A DNA stretch of 64,000 nucleotides. Origin: CAWCHZ01 sp963795555. GTDB lineage: Bacteria; Actinomycetota; Thermoleophilia; Solirubrobacterales; Solirubrobacteraceae. The notes beneath the pieces were generated by a model, which saw nothing but the letters and a program-made list of their open reading frames with translations, did not search any database and was not told the DNA's origin. Location of the stretch: the NCBI GenBank assembly GCA_963795555.1, contig CAWCHZ010000002.1, positions 1,860,001-1,924,000 of the forward strand. Reading direction: 5' to 3'. Below are positions 56,809-64,000 of this stretch, piece after piece. Every line of letters starts with the position of its first letter. The stretch's first letter is position 1. The position numbers were made by a program, and so were the translations under genes.

Positions 56809-58105
56809 TCGGGCCGGGGCTGCTGGTGCCGGTGCCGCCGCCCTGACTGGTGCCCGTGGTGCCGCCGCCTTTGGTGCCGCCGCCCGCCGCGCCACCGGTG
56901 CCGCCGGTGGTGGGCTTCGGCTTGCGCTTGGGCTTCGCGGGCTTGCCGACGACGCGGAAGTAGGCCCACGTGTCCATCAGGTTGAAGCGGGCGCGCAGCG
57001 TCGCGCCGCTGACCGGGGTGTTGCCGGCGCTGCCGAGCACCAGCGCGCTGATGATGCGCGGCGAGAAGCCGCGGCGGGTCACGCGGATGCCGCGAAACGC
57101 GCCGCGAACCAGACCCCGCAGATGCGCTGCGGCGGCGCCCATCGACATGCGGATCGGCTGCCAGCGGTGCTCGGGCGAGGTGCTGTCGTAGGGATCGATG
57201 ACCCCTCTCAGCCAGGGCTCGTAGCCGACGCCGAGGATCGAGTTCTCGGAGTTCTCGGTGCGCCCGCCCGATGTCGAGAAGAAGAACGTGACGACGGGCT
57301 GGCCGGCATAGGTCACGATCTGTCCCCGCGTCGCCGCGACGGCGGCGTCGGTCGTCGGCGTCTCGCCCGCGACGCCCAGGTAGACCTGCGATTGGGTCGT
57401 CGCATACTCGTCGAACTCGCCCCGACCTTTGGTCGTGAGCCCGTAGGTCCGCGCCGTGACAGCCTGCGCCTCCAGCGCCGCCGCCGGCCACGACGACGGC
57501 GACTCCGCCGCGACAACCCCTCGCACGTAGTCTTCGAGATCGAGCGCGTTGACCACGTCGATGCCCCCTGCGACGGCGGGGACGAGCTCCAGCATGCCGC
57601 GATAGTGCCCGCCGGGAATGCCGTTCTGCGCGTGGCCACCGAGCAGCAGCGGACCATCACCGGACAGCGAGACGACGCCGGCGAATGGCCCCAGTTTCGT
57701 GGTGCCGGTCTGCAGCTGGATGCCGCCGAGCACCGGCGTGGCCGTGTAGGTCTTGGTTGGGTCGAGCGGCTGCGCGCTCGAGACGCTGTTGGCGATCTTG
57801 GCGCCGCTGAACGTGACGCGACGGAAGTTCGCCTCGAGCAGCACGCGGATCTGCTGGTTGGGGTCGGTCTGTCCGAGCTGGGTCCCGGTGTAGTAGTGGC
57901 TCAGGATCGACGGGTAGTCGTAGCCGTGGATCGCGTAGCCGTACGCGCCCCATTGGCTCAGCCCGACGCCGTGGCCGAATCCGGCGCCGGTGATCACGAA
58001 CGTCTGGCGGGCGAGCGCGCTCGTCGGCGACAGCCAGGCTCCCGCGATCGCCGCGCATGTCGCCAGCAGGCACGTCAGCAGCGTGCGTCGCAGCGATAGG
58101 ACCAT
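56789..58105 (-). CDS. SpoIID/LytB domain protein, secreted
   Basis: 438 residues. A signal peptide (about 1-33) is followed by 'FVITGAGFGHGVGLSQWGAYGYAIHGYDYPSILSHYYTGT' (read in parts), a hallmark of SpoIID/LytB proteins. The core is 'DLEDYVRGVVAAESPSSWPAAALEAQAVTARTY' and 'VTFFFSTSGGRTENSE'. The C-terminal ~40 residues are Gly/Thr-rich. SpoIID is a peptidoglycan lytic transglycosylase acting on denuded glycan during engulfment; homologues are common in non-sporulating actinobacteria. ATG 58105 gives the signal peptide; the frame is open to 58216. Confidence 0.9.
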   Translation of the reverse strand: MVLSLRRTLLTCLLATCAAIAGAWLSPTSALARQTFVITGAGFGHGVGLSQWGAYGYAIHGYDYPSILSHYYTGTQLGQTDPNQQIRVLLEANFRRVTFSGAKIANSVSSAQPLDPTKTYTATPVLGGIQLQTGTTKLGPFAGVVSLSGDGPLLLGGHAQNGIPGGHYRGMLELVPAVAGGIDVVNALDLEDYVRGVVAAESPSSWPAAALEAQAVTARTYGLTTKGRGEFDEYATTQSQVYLGVAGETPTTDAAVAATRGQIVTYAGQPVVTFFFSTSGGRTENSENSILGVGYEPWLRGVIDPYDSTSPEHRWQPIRMSMGAAAAHLRGLVRGAFRGIRVTRRGFSPRIISALVLGSAGNTPVSGATLRARFNLMDTWAYFRVVGKPAKPKRKPKPTTGGTGGAAGGGTKGGGTTGTSQGGGTGTSSPGPTGGASA

Positions 58106-58360
58106 CCTGCGCCTCGGAACTGCGCGGCGAGCGCGGAGTTGCGCTGGGCTCGGGGGCGTGGTCGTGAACTTGCAGGGCTGTCGGGCGGGCATGAGCCAGT
58201 CTGGGCGCGGCGTCATGCCGATCTGCGGCCGACGTCATGCCGGCCTGCGACGCGTGCGTCGGTTGCGCCGAGCCGCGTGAGGCGCCTGGGCTGGACGCCT
58301 CTGATGAACTGAGACCTGGACAGCAAGTTACCCGAGACCCCCGGACGGAGGAGCTGGCCA
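58106..58360. other. 255-base divergent intergenic region
   Basis: It separates the SpoIID-like gene and the aldehyde dehydrogenase gene. It holds a 10-base direct repeat (CGTCATGCCG at 58211-58220 and 58233-58242) and a ribosome-binding site GGAGGAG just before 58361. I see no gene and no confident promoter. Confidence 0.5.
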
Positions 58361-59875
58361 ATGAGCAGGACCTCGAGCGGGCAAGTCGCGACCGAGCGCG
58401 GGGCTCTGGGCCGAGCCGCGCGCGAACAGGCCGTGCTCGACAGCGTCCCCAAGCAGCTCTACATCGGCGGCGAGTGGCGCGATGCCGACCAGGGCGGGAC
58501 CTTCGCGGTCGAGGACCCGGCAACCGCTGAGACCCTCTGTGAGGTGGCCGAGGGGCATGTCGAGGACGCCCGTGCCGCGCTCGACGCGGCGGTCGAGGCA
58601 CGGCAGCGCTGGGCAGATCATCCGCCGCGCGAGCGCGGCGAGATCCTACGGCGGGCGTGGGAGCTGATCAGCGAGCGCGCCGAGGACCTCGCGCTGATCA
58701 TGACCCTGGAGATGGGCAAGGTCCTCGCGGAGTCGCGCGCCGAGGTCCTCTACGCCGCTGAGTTCCTGCGCTGGTATGCCGAGGAGGCGGTGCGCATCGA
58801 GGGCCGTTGGGGGGTGGCGCCGACCGGCAAGGGCCGCGTCTGGACGATGCGCCAGCCGGTCGGCCCGTGTTTGATGATCACGCCCTGGAACTTCCCGCTG
58901 GCGATGGGCACCCGCAAGATCGGGCCGGCGGTGGCGGCGGGCTGCACGATGGTCGTCAAGCCGGCCCACCAGACCCCGCTTTCGATGCTTGCGCTGGCGC
59001 AGATTTTGGAGCAGGCCGGCCTGCCGCCGGGCGTGCTGAACGTCATCACCGCGAGCTCGTCGGGCAGCACCGTCGGTCCGCTGATCGGCGACTCGCGCTT
59101 GCGCAAGCTGTCGTTCACCGGCTCGACCGAGGTCGGGCGCAAGCTGATGGCCCAGGCCGCCGACCAGGTGCTGCGGGTCTCGATGGAGCTCGGCGGCAAC
59201 GCTCCCTTCCTCGTCTTTCCCGACGCCGATCTCGACGCGGCCGTGGAGGGCGCGCTGCTCGCCAAGCTGCGCAACATCGGCGAGGCCTGCACGGCGGCCA
59301 ACCGCTTCCATGTTGCCGCGCCGATCGCCGACGAGTTCACCCAGAAGCTGGCGGCGCGGATGGAGTCGCTGAAGCTCGGTCGGGGCACGGAGGATGGCGT
59401 CGACCTCGGTCCGCTGATCGACGACGACCAGCGCGGCAAGGTGGTCGAGCTCGTGCAGGACGCCGTCCAGAAGGGCGCACGGCCCGTGCTCGGTGGCCAG
59501 CGCGTCGACGGACCGGGCTACTTCTACCAGCCGACCGTGCTGGCGGACGTGCCGCGCGACGCCCGCCTGCTGCGCGAGGAGATCTTCGGGCCGGTCGCGC
59601 CGATCGCGACGTTCGACTCGGACGACGAGGCGATCGACTGGGCCAACGACACCGAGTACGGCCTGGTCGCCTACGTCTTCACCCGCGACATCAAGCGGGC
59701 GATCAGCGTCTGCGAGCGCCTCGAGACCGGGATGGTCGGCCTCAACCAGGGGATGGTCTCCAACGCCTCGGCACCCTTCGGCGGGGTCAAGCAGTCAGGC
59801 GTCGGCCGCGAGGGCGGCGCGGAGGGCATCCAGGAGTACCTCGAGGTCAAGTACGTTGCGGTGAACACGGACTAG
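58361..59875 (+). CDS. NAD(P)-dependent aldehyde dehydrogenase, succinate-semialdehyde dehydrogenase-like
   Basis: 504 residues. 'LYIGGEWRDADQGGTFAVEDPATAE' starts the ALDH fold; cofactor region 'ITPWNFPLAMGTRKIGPAVAAGCTMVVKPA' (read in parts); catalytic Glu in 'MELGGNAPFLVF' and Cys in 'NIGEACTAANRF'. 'FGPVAPIATFDSDDEA' and 'GLNQGMVSNASAPFGGVKQSGVGREGG' resemble GabD. It oxidises succinate semialdehyde or a similar aldehyde. It is a single-gene unit with a ribosome-binding site. Confidence 0.93.
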   Translation: MSRTSSGQVATERGALGRAAREQAVLDSVPKQLYIGGEWRDADQGGTFAVEDPATAETLCEVAEGHVEDARAALDAAVEARQRWADHPPRERGEILRRAWELISERAEDLALIMTLEMGKVLAESRAEVLYAAEFLRWYAEEAVRIEGRWGVAPTGKGRVWTMRQPVGPCLMITPWNFPLAMGTRKIGPAVAAGCTMVVKPAHQTPLSMLALAQILEQAGLPPGVLNVITASSSGSTVGPLIGDSRLRKLSFTGSTEVGRKLMAQAADQVLRVSMELGGNAPFLVFPDADLDAAVEGALLAKLRNIGEACTAANRFHVAAPIADEFTQKLAARMESLKLGRGTEDGVDLGPLIDDDQRGKVVELVQDAVQKGARPVLGGQRVDGPGYFYQPTVLADVPRDARLLREEIFGPVAPIATFDSDDEAIDWANDTEYGLVAYVFTRDIKRAISVCERLETGMVGLNQGMVSNASAPFGGVKQSGVGREGGAEGIQEYLEVKYVAVNTD

Positions 59876-59961
59876 GGAACGCCGGGCGCCGCCGCCCTGT
59901 CTCAGTTCTGCGTGGGCGACAGCACGCTCCCGAAATCGCCCATTTGATTTGAGCAAAAGCC

Positions 59962-59991
59962 TTGCGGTTACGCCGGGCAACGCGTTACTGT
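59962..59991 (+). promoter_or_regulatory. Putative sigma-70-type promoter of the lipoprotein gene
   Basis: TTGCGG and TACTGT are separated by 18 bases, 22 bases before GTG 60014, with GAAAGGG between as ribosome-binding site. It is one of few places in the window with both a -35-like and a -10-like element. Confidence 0.45.
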
Positions 59992-60013
59992 CATCCAAAC
60001 CGAAAGGGCGACA

Positions 60014-60793
60014 GTGCGCCGCTATCTATCAGCCTGGTGCCTCATGTCGATGCTTGCGATCGTCGGATGCGCGGGTAGTACCACGACGGTCGTGCAGACC
60101 GTTACATCAACCCGCTCAACGAGCTCATCCAGCGGGGGCACCGTGCGGCGGCAGGCCGCTGGCGGGTCGCTTGGCAATCCGGCACAGGCGACCGATCCGG
60201 CCGTGACCGTCTCGTGTGACGTAGCGCCGATAGGGCATGCATGCGTATCGCGAACCACGGTCCCTTCGGATCCGAATCAATTCCCTCAGCGCAATTGCGA
60301 CACCAACATCGTCGCCAACTCTCGCTCGTCATGCTCATTTGCGAACAACGTCTTCTATGAGTACTACCGCTCTGGGCGGGGCACCAACACGATGCTGCTC
60401 GTTCACAGCCCGACGACAGGCGCCGACTATACGGTCAGCTGCTCGATCGATGCCGGGCTAGTCGGCTGTCTCGGACAGCCGCTATCGACTGGCATCTATG
60501 TTTCTTTTCCCCAGCGAGCTGTGGAGCAGTACACCGAAGCCGCCGCACAGGCGTACGCGCAGTCGGCCGATTTGGGAGATTCGGTCCCCGCGACGCCCGG
60601 TCAGACGGCTCCAGCGACCGGTAATCCGTCGGGTTCGTCTGCCGACTTCTGCACGGCACACGCGTGCATTCCCAATTTCGCAAATGGAACCGGCTACGTC
60701 GTCCAGTGCGCGGATGGGGAGTGGAGCCACTCAGGTGGAAGGCCAGGCGCGTGCTCCGATCACGGCGGGGAGACCGGGGTGACCTATCCGTAG
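60014..60793 (+). CDS. Secreted lipoprotein with a C-terminal Cys-rich DUF3761-like module
   Basis: 259 residues from GTG. The signal peptide ends in lipobox 'MLAIVGCAGSTTT', followed by a Thr/Ser linker. The middle domain has four cysteines. The end, 'FCTAHACIPNFANGTGYVVQ' and 'CADGEWSHSGGRPGACSDHGG', resembles the small DUF3761-type module (C-x-DG-x-S, CSxHGG) found in secreted proteins. Function unknown. The gene is visibly less GC-rich and uses more A/T-ending codons than its neighbours, which may mean recent transfer or weak codon selection. Confidence 0.7.
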   Translation: MRRYLSAWCLMSMLAIVGCAGSTTTVVQTVTSTRSTSSSSGGTVRRQAAGGSLGNPAQATDPAVTVSCDVAPIGHACVSRTTVPSDPNQFPQRNCDTNIVANSRSSCSFANNVFYEYYRSGRGTNTMLLVHSPTTGADYTVSCSIDAGLVGCLGQPLSTGIYVSFPQRAVEQYTEAAAQAYAQSADLGDSVPATPGQTAPATGNPSGSSADFCTAHACIPNFANGTGYVVQCADGEWSHSGGRPGACSDHGGETGVTYP

Positions 60794-60844
60794 CATTCCC
60801 GCGGCGTCGTTGCGCGGGCAGGCATTTGCTGGCATCTTGACGGC

Positions 60845-61429
60845 ATGGCAGACGCCGACAAGCAGCTGATGGCCGAGGCGATCGCCTTCGAGGCCGAGGC
60901 GCAACGAGCGGTGCTCGCCGGTGATCGCGATGCCAGCAGCGTGGGCTTTCGCGCTGCCGCTCGCCGCTACCGCGACTCCTGGGAGCTCGCAGGGCCGACC
61001 AGCTACGGCCGCCTGGTGGGGATGCTCAAGGCGGCGGTGCTCGCCGGCGGGGCGCACGACGAGGCCGCCTACGTGCGCGCCGCGCTGGACGGTCGCGATC
61101 CGGACTCGCCGATCGCCTCCTATGCCCAGGCGGTGGCGGCGCTGGTCCTCGGCGATGACGAGGGGGCGGCGCGCTGGGCGCGGCACATGCGCGCCGGCTC
61201 GCCAGCGTTCGTGCGCACGGCGGCAGCGGTCGCCGCGATCTCCGAGCGCGACGAGCCGGCGAGTCGCAGCGCGCTGGAGGCGATCGTCGCGGACTTTGCG
61301 GCCCGCGACGTCCATCTCACCGGCGTCGCTTTCGCCGACACCGCGCTGATGCTCGCGCGCCTGGCCGAGCAGCGCGGGCTGCGCATCACGATCGCGAGCC
61401 CTGCTGCCGGCGTAGCGACGACGGGTTGA
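60845..61429 (+). CDS. Helical protein of unknown function
   Basis: 194 residues, Ala-rich and predicted almost all alpha-helical. 'GDRDASSVGFRAAARRYRDSWELA' and 'SYAQAVAALVLGDDEGAARWARHMRAG' suggest TPR-like helical pairs. No signal peptide or membrane segment. ATG 60845 begins 'MADADKQLMAEAIAFEAEAQ'. I do not recognise a family. Confidence 0.65.
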   Translation: MADADKQLMAEAIAFEAEAQRAVLAGDRDASSVGFRAAARRYRDSWELAGPTSYGRLVGMLKAAVLAGGAHDEAAYVRAALDGRDPDSPIASYAQAVAALVLGDDEGAARWARHMRAGSPAFVRTAAAVAAISERDEPASRSALEAIVADFAARDVHLTGVAFADTALMLARLAEQRGLRITIASPAAGVATTG

Positions 61430-61495
61430 GCGCCGGGCGGCCGCGGCCTGGCTGTCGCCGGGCCGCTGTTTAGGCCGGGTTTCAGTTGCTGCCAG

Positions 61496-62356
61496 ATGAT
61501 TGGTGCAATGGCGGGCTTCGACGACCCACTGCGCCCCGGGCGCATCGGCTACCTGGCGCGGGCGTCCTCGGCGCTGGTGCGGGACCCGTTGGAGGGGTTC
61601 GAGAAGATCGCCGAGAAGCGCGCAGCCCGCCGCGAGCGCGCTGAGCACGGCGGCGCGCTCGAACCGCCGGACGGCATCTATCAGCCGGATGTGGAATGGG
61701 AGCGCCGGGTGCACGAGCTCTGCGGCGCCGCCTGGCCGTGCCCGGACGTCGATCGCTTCGAGCCGGTCTGGTCGGAGGTCATTGCGACGATGTCGGCGCG
61801 CGGCCTGAGAGTGGGTCGCCAGAGCTACGGCGAGGACGACGACGGCGATCGCGGGCTGGTGCGCTGCCTCTGGTGCCTGGTGCATCATCTGCGCCCGCAG
61901 GCCGTCGTCGAGACCGGCGTCGGCCATGGCGTGACGACCCGAATGCTGCTCGAGGCGCTGGAAGAGGGCGGAGCGGGCCGTTTGTGGAGTATCGACCTGC
62001 CGCCGCTGACGATCACCGGCCGTCGCGAGGAGATTGCAGCCGCGGTGCCGTCGGAGCGCCGTGGGCGCTGGTCCTACCTGCAGGGCTCGAGCCGCCGGCG
62101 CCTGCCCGCGCTGCTCGCGGCGCTGGGCGAGATCGGGCTGTTCGTCCACGACAGTCGCCACAGCAGCCGCAACGTGCTGTTCGAGTGCGAGCGGGCGTAC
62201 GCGCGCCTGGCGCCCGGCGGTGCGCTCGTCGTCGACGACATCGACGGCAACTGGGGCTTCGCGCGCTTCTGCGCCCGCCATCCCGCCGCACAGCAGGTGA
62301 TCGGGATCGCCGACGATCGGCAGCGGCGCTTCGGGATCGCGCGCAAGCCGGCGTGA
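61496..62356 (+). CDS. Class I SAM-dependent methyltransferase
   Basis: 286 residues. The Rossmann part has motif I 'AVVETGVGHGVTTRMLLEAL', 'GRLWSIDLPPL' (acidic residue of strand 2) and 'ALVVDDIDGNWGFARFCARH'. The N-terminal ~110 residues are a family-specific extension. 'IGLFVHDSRHSSRNVLFECERA' resembles the 'Methyltransf_24' type that acts on small molecules or sugars. A start at ATG 61508 is also possible. The substrate is unknown. Confidence 0.8.
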   Translation: MIGAMAGFDDPLRPGRIGYLARASSALVRDPLEGFEKIAEKRAARRERAEHGGALEPPDGIYQPDVEWERRVHELCGAAWPCPDVDRFEPVWSEVIATMSARGLRVGRQSYGEDDDGDRGLVRCLWCLVHHLRPQAVVETGVGHGVTTRMLLEALEEGGAGRLWSIDLPPLTITGRREEIAAAVPSERRGRWSYLQGSSRRRLPALLAALGEIGLFVHDSRHSSRNVLFECERAYARLAPGGALVVDDIDGNWGFARFCARHPAAQQVIGIADDRQRRFGIARKPA

Positions 62357-62423
62357 CCCGCGCGGGCTGTCGGTGCCGGTCGACGAAGGCGGCCTCCGCC
62401 CGGCGAGGCCGGTGTGACCGGCG
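62347..62423 (+). repeat. Weak direct repeat around the methyltransferase stop
   Basis: GCCGGCGTGACCCGCG (62347-62362, containing the TGA stop) and GCCGGTGTGACCGGCG (62408-62423) match at 13 of 16 bases. Weak by itself, but it follows the pattern of stop-spanning repeats elsewhere. Confidence 0.35.
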
Positions 62424-62469
62424 GACCGCCCTTGCTGCCCGCTGGCGCTTGCCATAGGGTGCGAGGAGC

Positions 62470-63279
62470 TTGGCCGTCTCCGAAAAGACCCAACGAGGCG
62501 CTGGCCCCCGCAGCGACCTTGCGACGATGCGCGAGCAGGTCTACAAGGACCCCCGCCCGCCTGAGCACTTCGCGCGCTTCCATGAGCGCGCACGCACGCG
62601 CGACCCCGACATGGTCTACGGGATCACGCGGGCGATCGCAACCGCGTGGGGCGTGACCGCGTTCCGAGCGCTCGCGGTCGACGTCGCGCAGGTGCCCGCC
62701 CAGGGGCCGCTGATCCTCGCCGCCAACCACTTCTCGTACATGGACCACTTCTTCATCGGCATGTTCCTCCGCCGCAAGGTGCGCTTCATGGCCAAGTCAC
62801 AGCTCTTCAAGCCGCCGATGCAGTTCGTCTACAGCCACGGTGGGGTCTTCCCCGTTCGCCGGGGCTTCCAGGACGAGGAGGCGTTCATCACCGCCCATTC
62901 GGTCCTGGCGCGCGGCGGCTGCGTGGTGATGTATCCGGAGGGCGGTCGCTCGCGCACCGGCGAGATCGCCGAGCGACCGCGGCCGGGGATCGGCCGGCTG
63001 GCCCTGGAGTCGGGCGCTCCCGTGCTGCCGGTCGCGATCCACGGCTCCCAGCGCGTCCGCAACTGGAAGCGCCTGCAGTTCCCACGGGTCACCGTGCGCT
63101 TCGGCCAGGCGCTGCGCTTCGACGCCGTCGCCGCTCCGCCACGCGAGCGCCAGCAGGAGGTCGCGGACGAGGTGATGAGCGCCATCCGGGCGCTCTACGC
63201 GACGCTCGACGATCCCGCCGTGCGCGCGAGCGCTGGGCGGGGCGTCGTGGCGAGCCTTCGCGCGAGCGGACGACCCTAG
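62470..63279 (+). CDS. 1-acylglycerol-3-phosphate acyltransferase (PlsC-like)
   Basis: 269 residues from TTG 62470, or 250 from ATG 62527. Acyltransferase motifs are 'ILAANHFSYMDHFFIGMFL' (NHx4D), 'GGVFPVRRGFQDEEAF', 'CVVMYPEGGRSRTGEIAERPRPGIGRLAL' (read in parts: PEGxRS) and 'APVLPVAIHGSQ'. It acylates lysophosphatidic acid or a similar lipid at the inner membrane. The TTG has a GAGGAG only one base away, which is too close, so the ATG may be right. Its TAG stop shares bases with the convergent fumC stop (CTAG). Confidence 0.88.
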   Translation: MAVSEKTQRGAGPRSDLATMREQVYKDPRPPEHFARFHERARTRDPDMVYGITRAIATAWGVTAFRALAVDVAQVPAQGPLILAANHFSYMDHFFIGMFLRRKVRFMAKSQLFKPPMQFVYSHGGVFPVRRGFQDEEAFITAHSVLARGGCVVMYPEGGRSRTGEIAERPRPGIGRLALESGAPVLPVAIHGSQRVRNWKRLQFPRVTVRFGQALRFDAVAAPPRERQQEVADEVMSAIRALYATLDDPAVRASAGRGVVASLRASGRP

Positions 63280-64000
63280 CCGCCGGCCGCGATCTTGCGC
63301 AGATCGAGCGCCGTGGCGAGCGTCTGCTCGTCCACGCCGTGGCGCAGCGCGACCGCGCGCAGCGTGTCGCCCGTCCGGGCGGCTTCGTTGACGATCTCCG
63401 TGGCGCGGTCATAGCCGATGTAGGGGTTCAGCGCGGTCGCGACCGCGAGCGTCGACTCGGCGGAGCGCTCGCAGCCGGCCTCGTTGGCCTCGATGCCGTC
63501 GACGCACTTGGTCGCCAGCACGCGCGCCGCGGCGGCCAGCAGCTGGATCGACTGCAGCAGGTTGCGCGCGATCAGCGGGATCCTGACGTTGAGCTCGAAG
63601 TTGCCCTCCAGCCCGCCGATCGTGATCGCCGTGTCGTTGCCGATCACCTGCGCGGCGATCTGCAGGACGACCTCGGGGATCACCGGGTTGACCTTGCCGG
63701 GCATGATCGAGGAGCCCTTCTGCAGCTCCGGCAGGAACAGCTCGCCGATGCCGGCGCGCGGACCGGAGCCCATCAGCGCGAGATCGTTGGCGATCTTGGT
63801 CAGCGACACGGCGATGACCTTCAGCGCGCCCGACAGCTCGACGAGCGCGTCGCGGTTGGCCTGCGCCTCGAAGGGATCCTCCGGTGGGCGAGCGTCGATG
63901 CCGGTCGCCTCGCGCAGCTGCTGGCGCACCAGCTCGGCGAACCGGGGATGGGTGTTGAGCCCGGTGCCGGTGGCGGTGCCGCCGAGCGGGATCTGGGCGA
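63276..64000 (-). CDS. fumC: Class II fumarate hydratase/aspartase family, C-terminal part (partial)
   Basis: The frame runs off the right edge. Present are 'QIPLGGTATGTGLNTHPRFA', 'MGSGPRAGIGELFLPELQKG', the signature 'GSSIMPGKVNPVIPEVV' with the catalytic-loop Ser, 'VIGNDTAITIGGLEGNFELN', and 'ALNPYIGYDRATEIV'. The 'GLNTH' and 'GNFELN' elements favour fumarase; aspartase is closely related and not excluded. The enzyme adds water to fumarate in the TCA cycle. The final tail is short compared with E. coli FumC. Confidence 0.88.
   Translation of the reverse strand, partial: AQIPLGGTATGTGLNTHPRFAELVRQQLREATGIDARPPEDPFEAQANRDALVELSGALKVIAVSLTKIANDLALMGSGPRAGIGELFLPELQKGSSIMPGKVNPVIPEVVLQIAAQVIGNDTAITIGGLEGNFELNVRIPLIARNLLQSIQLLAAAARVLATKCVDGIEANEAGCERSAESTLAVATALNPYIGYDRATEIVNEAARTGDTLRAVALRHGVDEQTLATALDLRKIAAGG

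Overview
The window is one contiguous, very GC-rich bacterial chromosome segment. It is almost fully coding, has frequent GTG/TTG starts and many 4-bp stop/start overlaps, and contains no phage, insertion sequence, integrase or CRISPR array. Gene content suggests an early-branching actinobacterium, most likely class Thermoleophilia (Solirubrobacterales-like): a class E-like sortase, SpoIID/LytB and L,D-transpeptidase wall proteins, two trehalose glycosyltransferases, a type IV pilus PilT, and an rpsF-ssb-rpsR-rplI-dnaB block followed by a DnaC-like loader. The taxonomic placement is inference; no 16S rRNA is present.

Layout. 1-864: end of tatC and a membrane-anchored repeat protein, then tRNA-Lys. 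1125-7342: a RibD-like reductase, then a plus-strand run of cupin, class IV aminotransferase, and a nucleotide-sugar cassette (2-epimerase, 6-dehydrogenase, Gfo/Idh oxidase, hexapeptide acetyltransferase) resembling the route to UDP-diacetamido-uronic acids. The dehydrogenase carries four single-base insertions. 7392-13031 (minus): purA, DnaC-like loader, dnaB, rplI, rpsR, ssb, rpsF. 13027-16930 (minus): OtsA-like GT20, TreT-like GT4 and an inositol-phosphatase-family protein. 16981-24963: a peptidase-like membrane protein, sortase, FlgM-like small protein, thiL, infA, a class A PBP, a HAD hydrolase and a CPBP protease. 24997-26644: L,D-transpeptidase, pyrE, tRNA-Arg. 26607-32736 (minus): a dipeptide/oligopeptide ABC transporter whose last ATPase is frameshifted in a 7-base homopolymer. 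32998-39564: dtd, nitroreductase, AEC transporter, galT-like, TlpA-like thioredoxin, and an SF2 helicase with a very acidic insert.

39546-50391 (minus) is a tightly packed block for tetrapyrroles and cofactors: pilT, siroheme synthase N-domain, moaC, mogA, ccmA, ccmB, ccmC, ccmD, hemA, hemC, cobA-hemD, an SAM hydrolase-family protein and birA. It couples haem/sirohaem precursor synthesis, cytochrome c maturation and molybdopterin synthesis. 50423-64000: rarA, a short FtsH, methylmalonyl-CoA epimerase, a PAP2 phosphatase, ychF, a stand-alone 5'-3' exonuclease, SpoIID/LytB, an aldehyde dehydrogenase, a lipoprotein, a methyltransferase, an acyltransferase and the end of fumC.

The most unusual pattern concerns gene junctions. 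At about nine junctions a 12-50 bp segment spanning the upstream stop codon is tandemly repeated just downstream. In four of these the last copy supplies the start of the next gene and the first copy keeps a vestigial start. This looks like former overlapping stop/start junctions pulled apart by local duplication. No gene-free stretch exceeds 300 bases; the two largest gaps (32737-32997 and 58106-58360) are described in the features.
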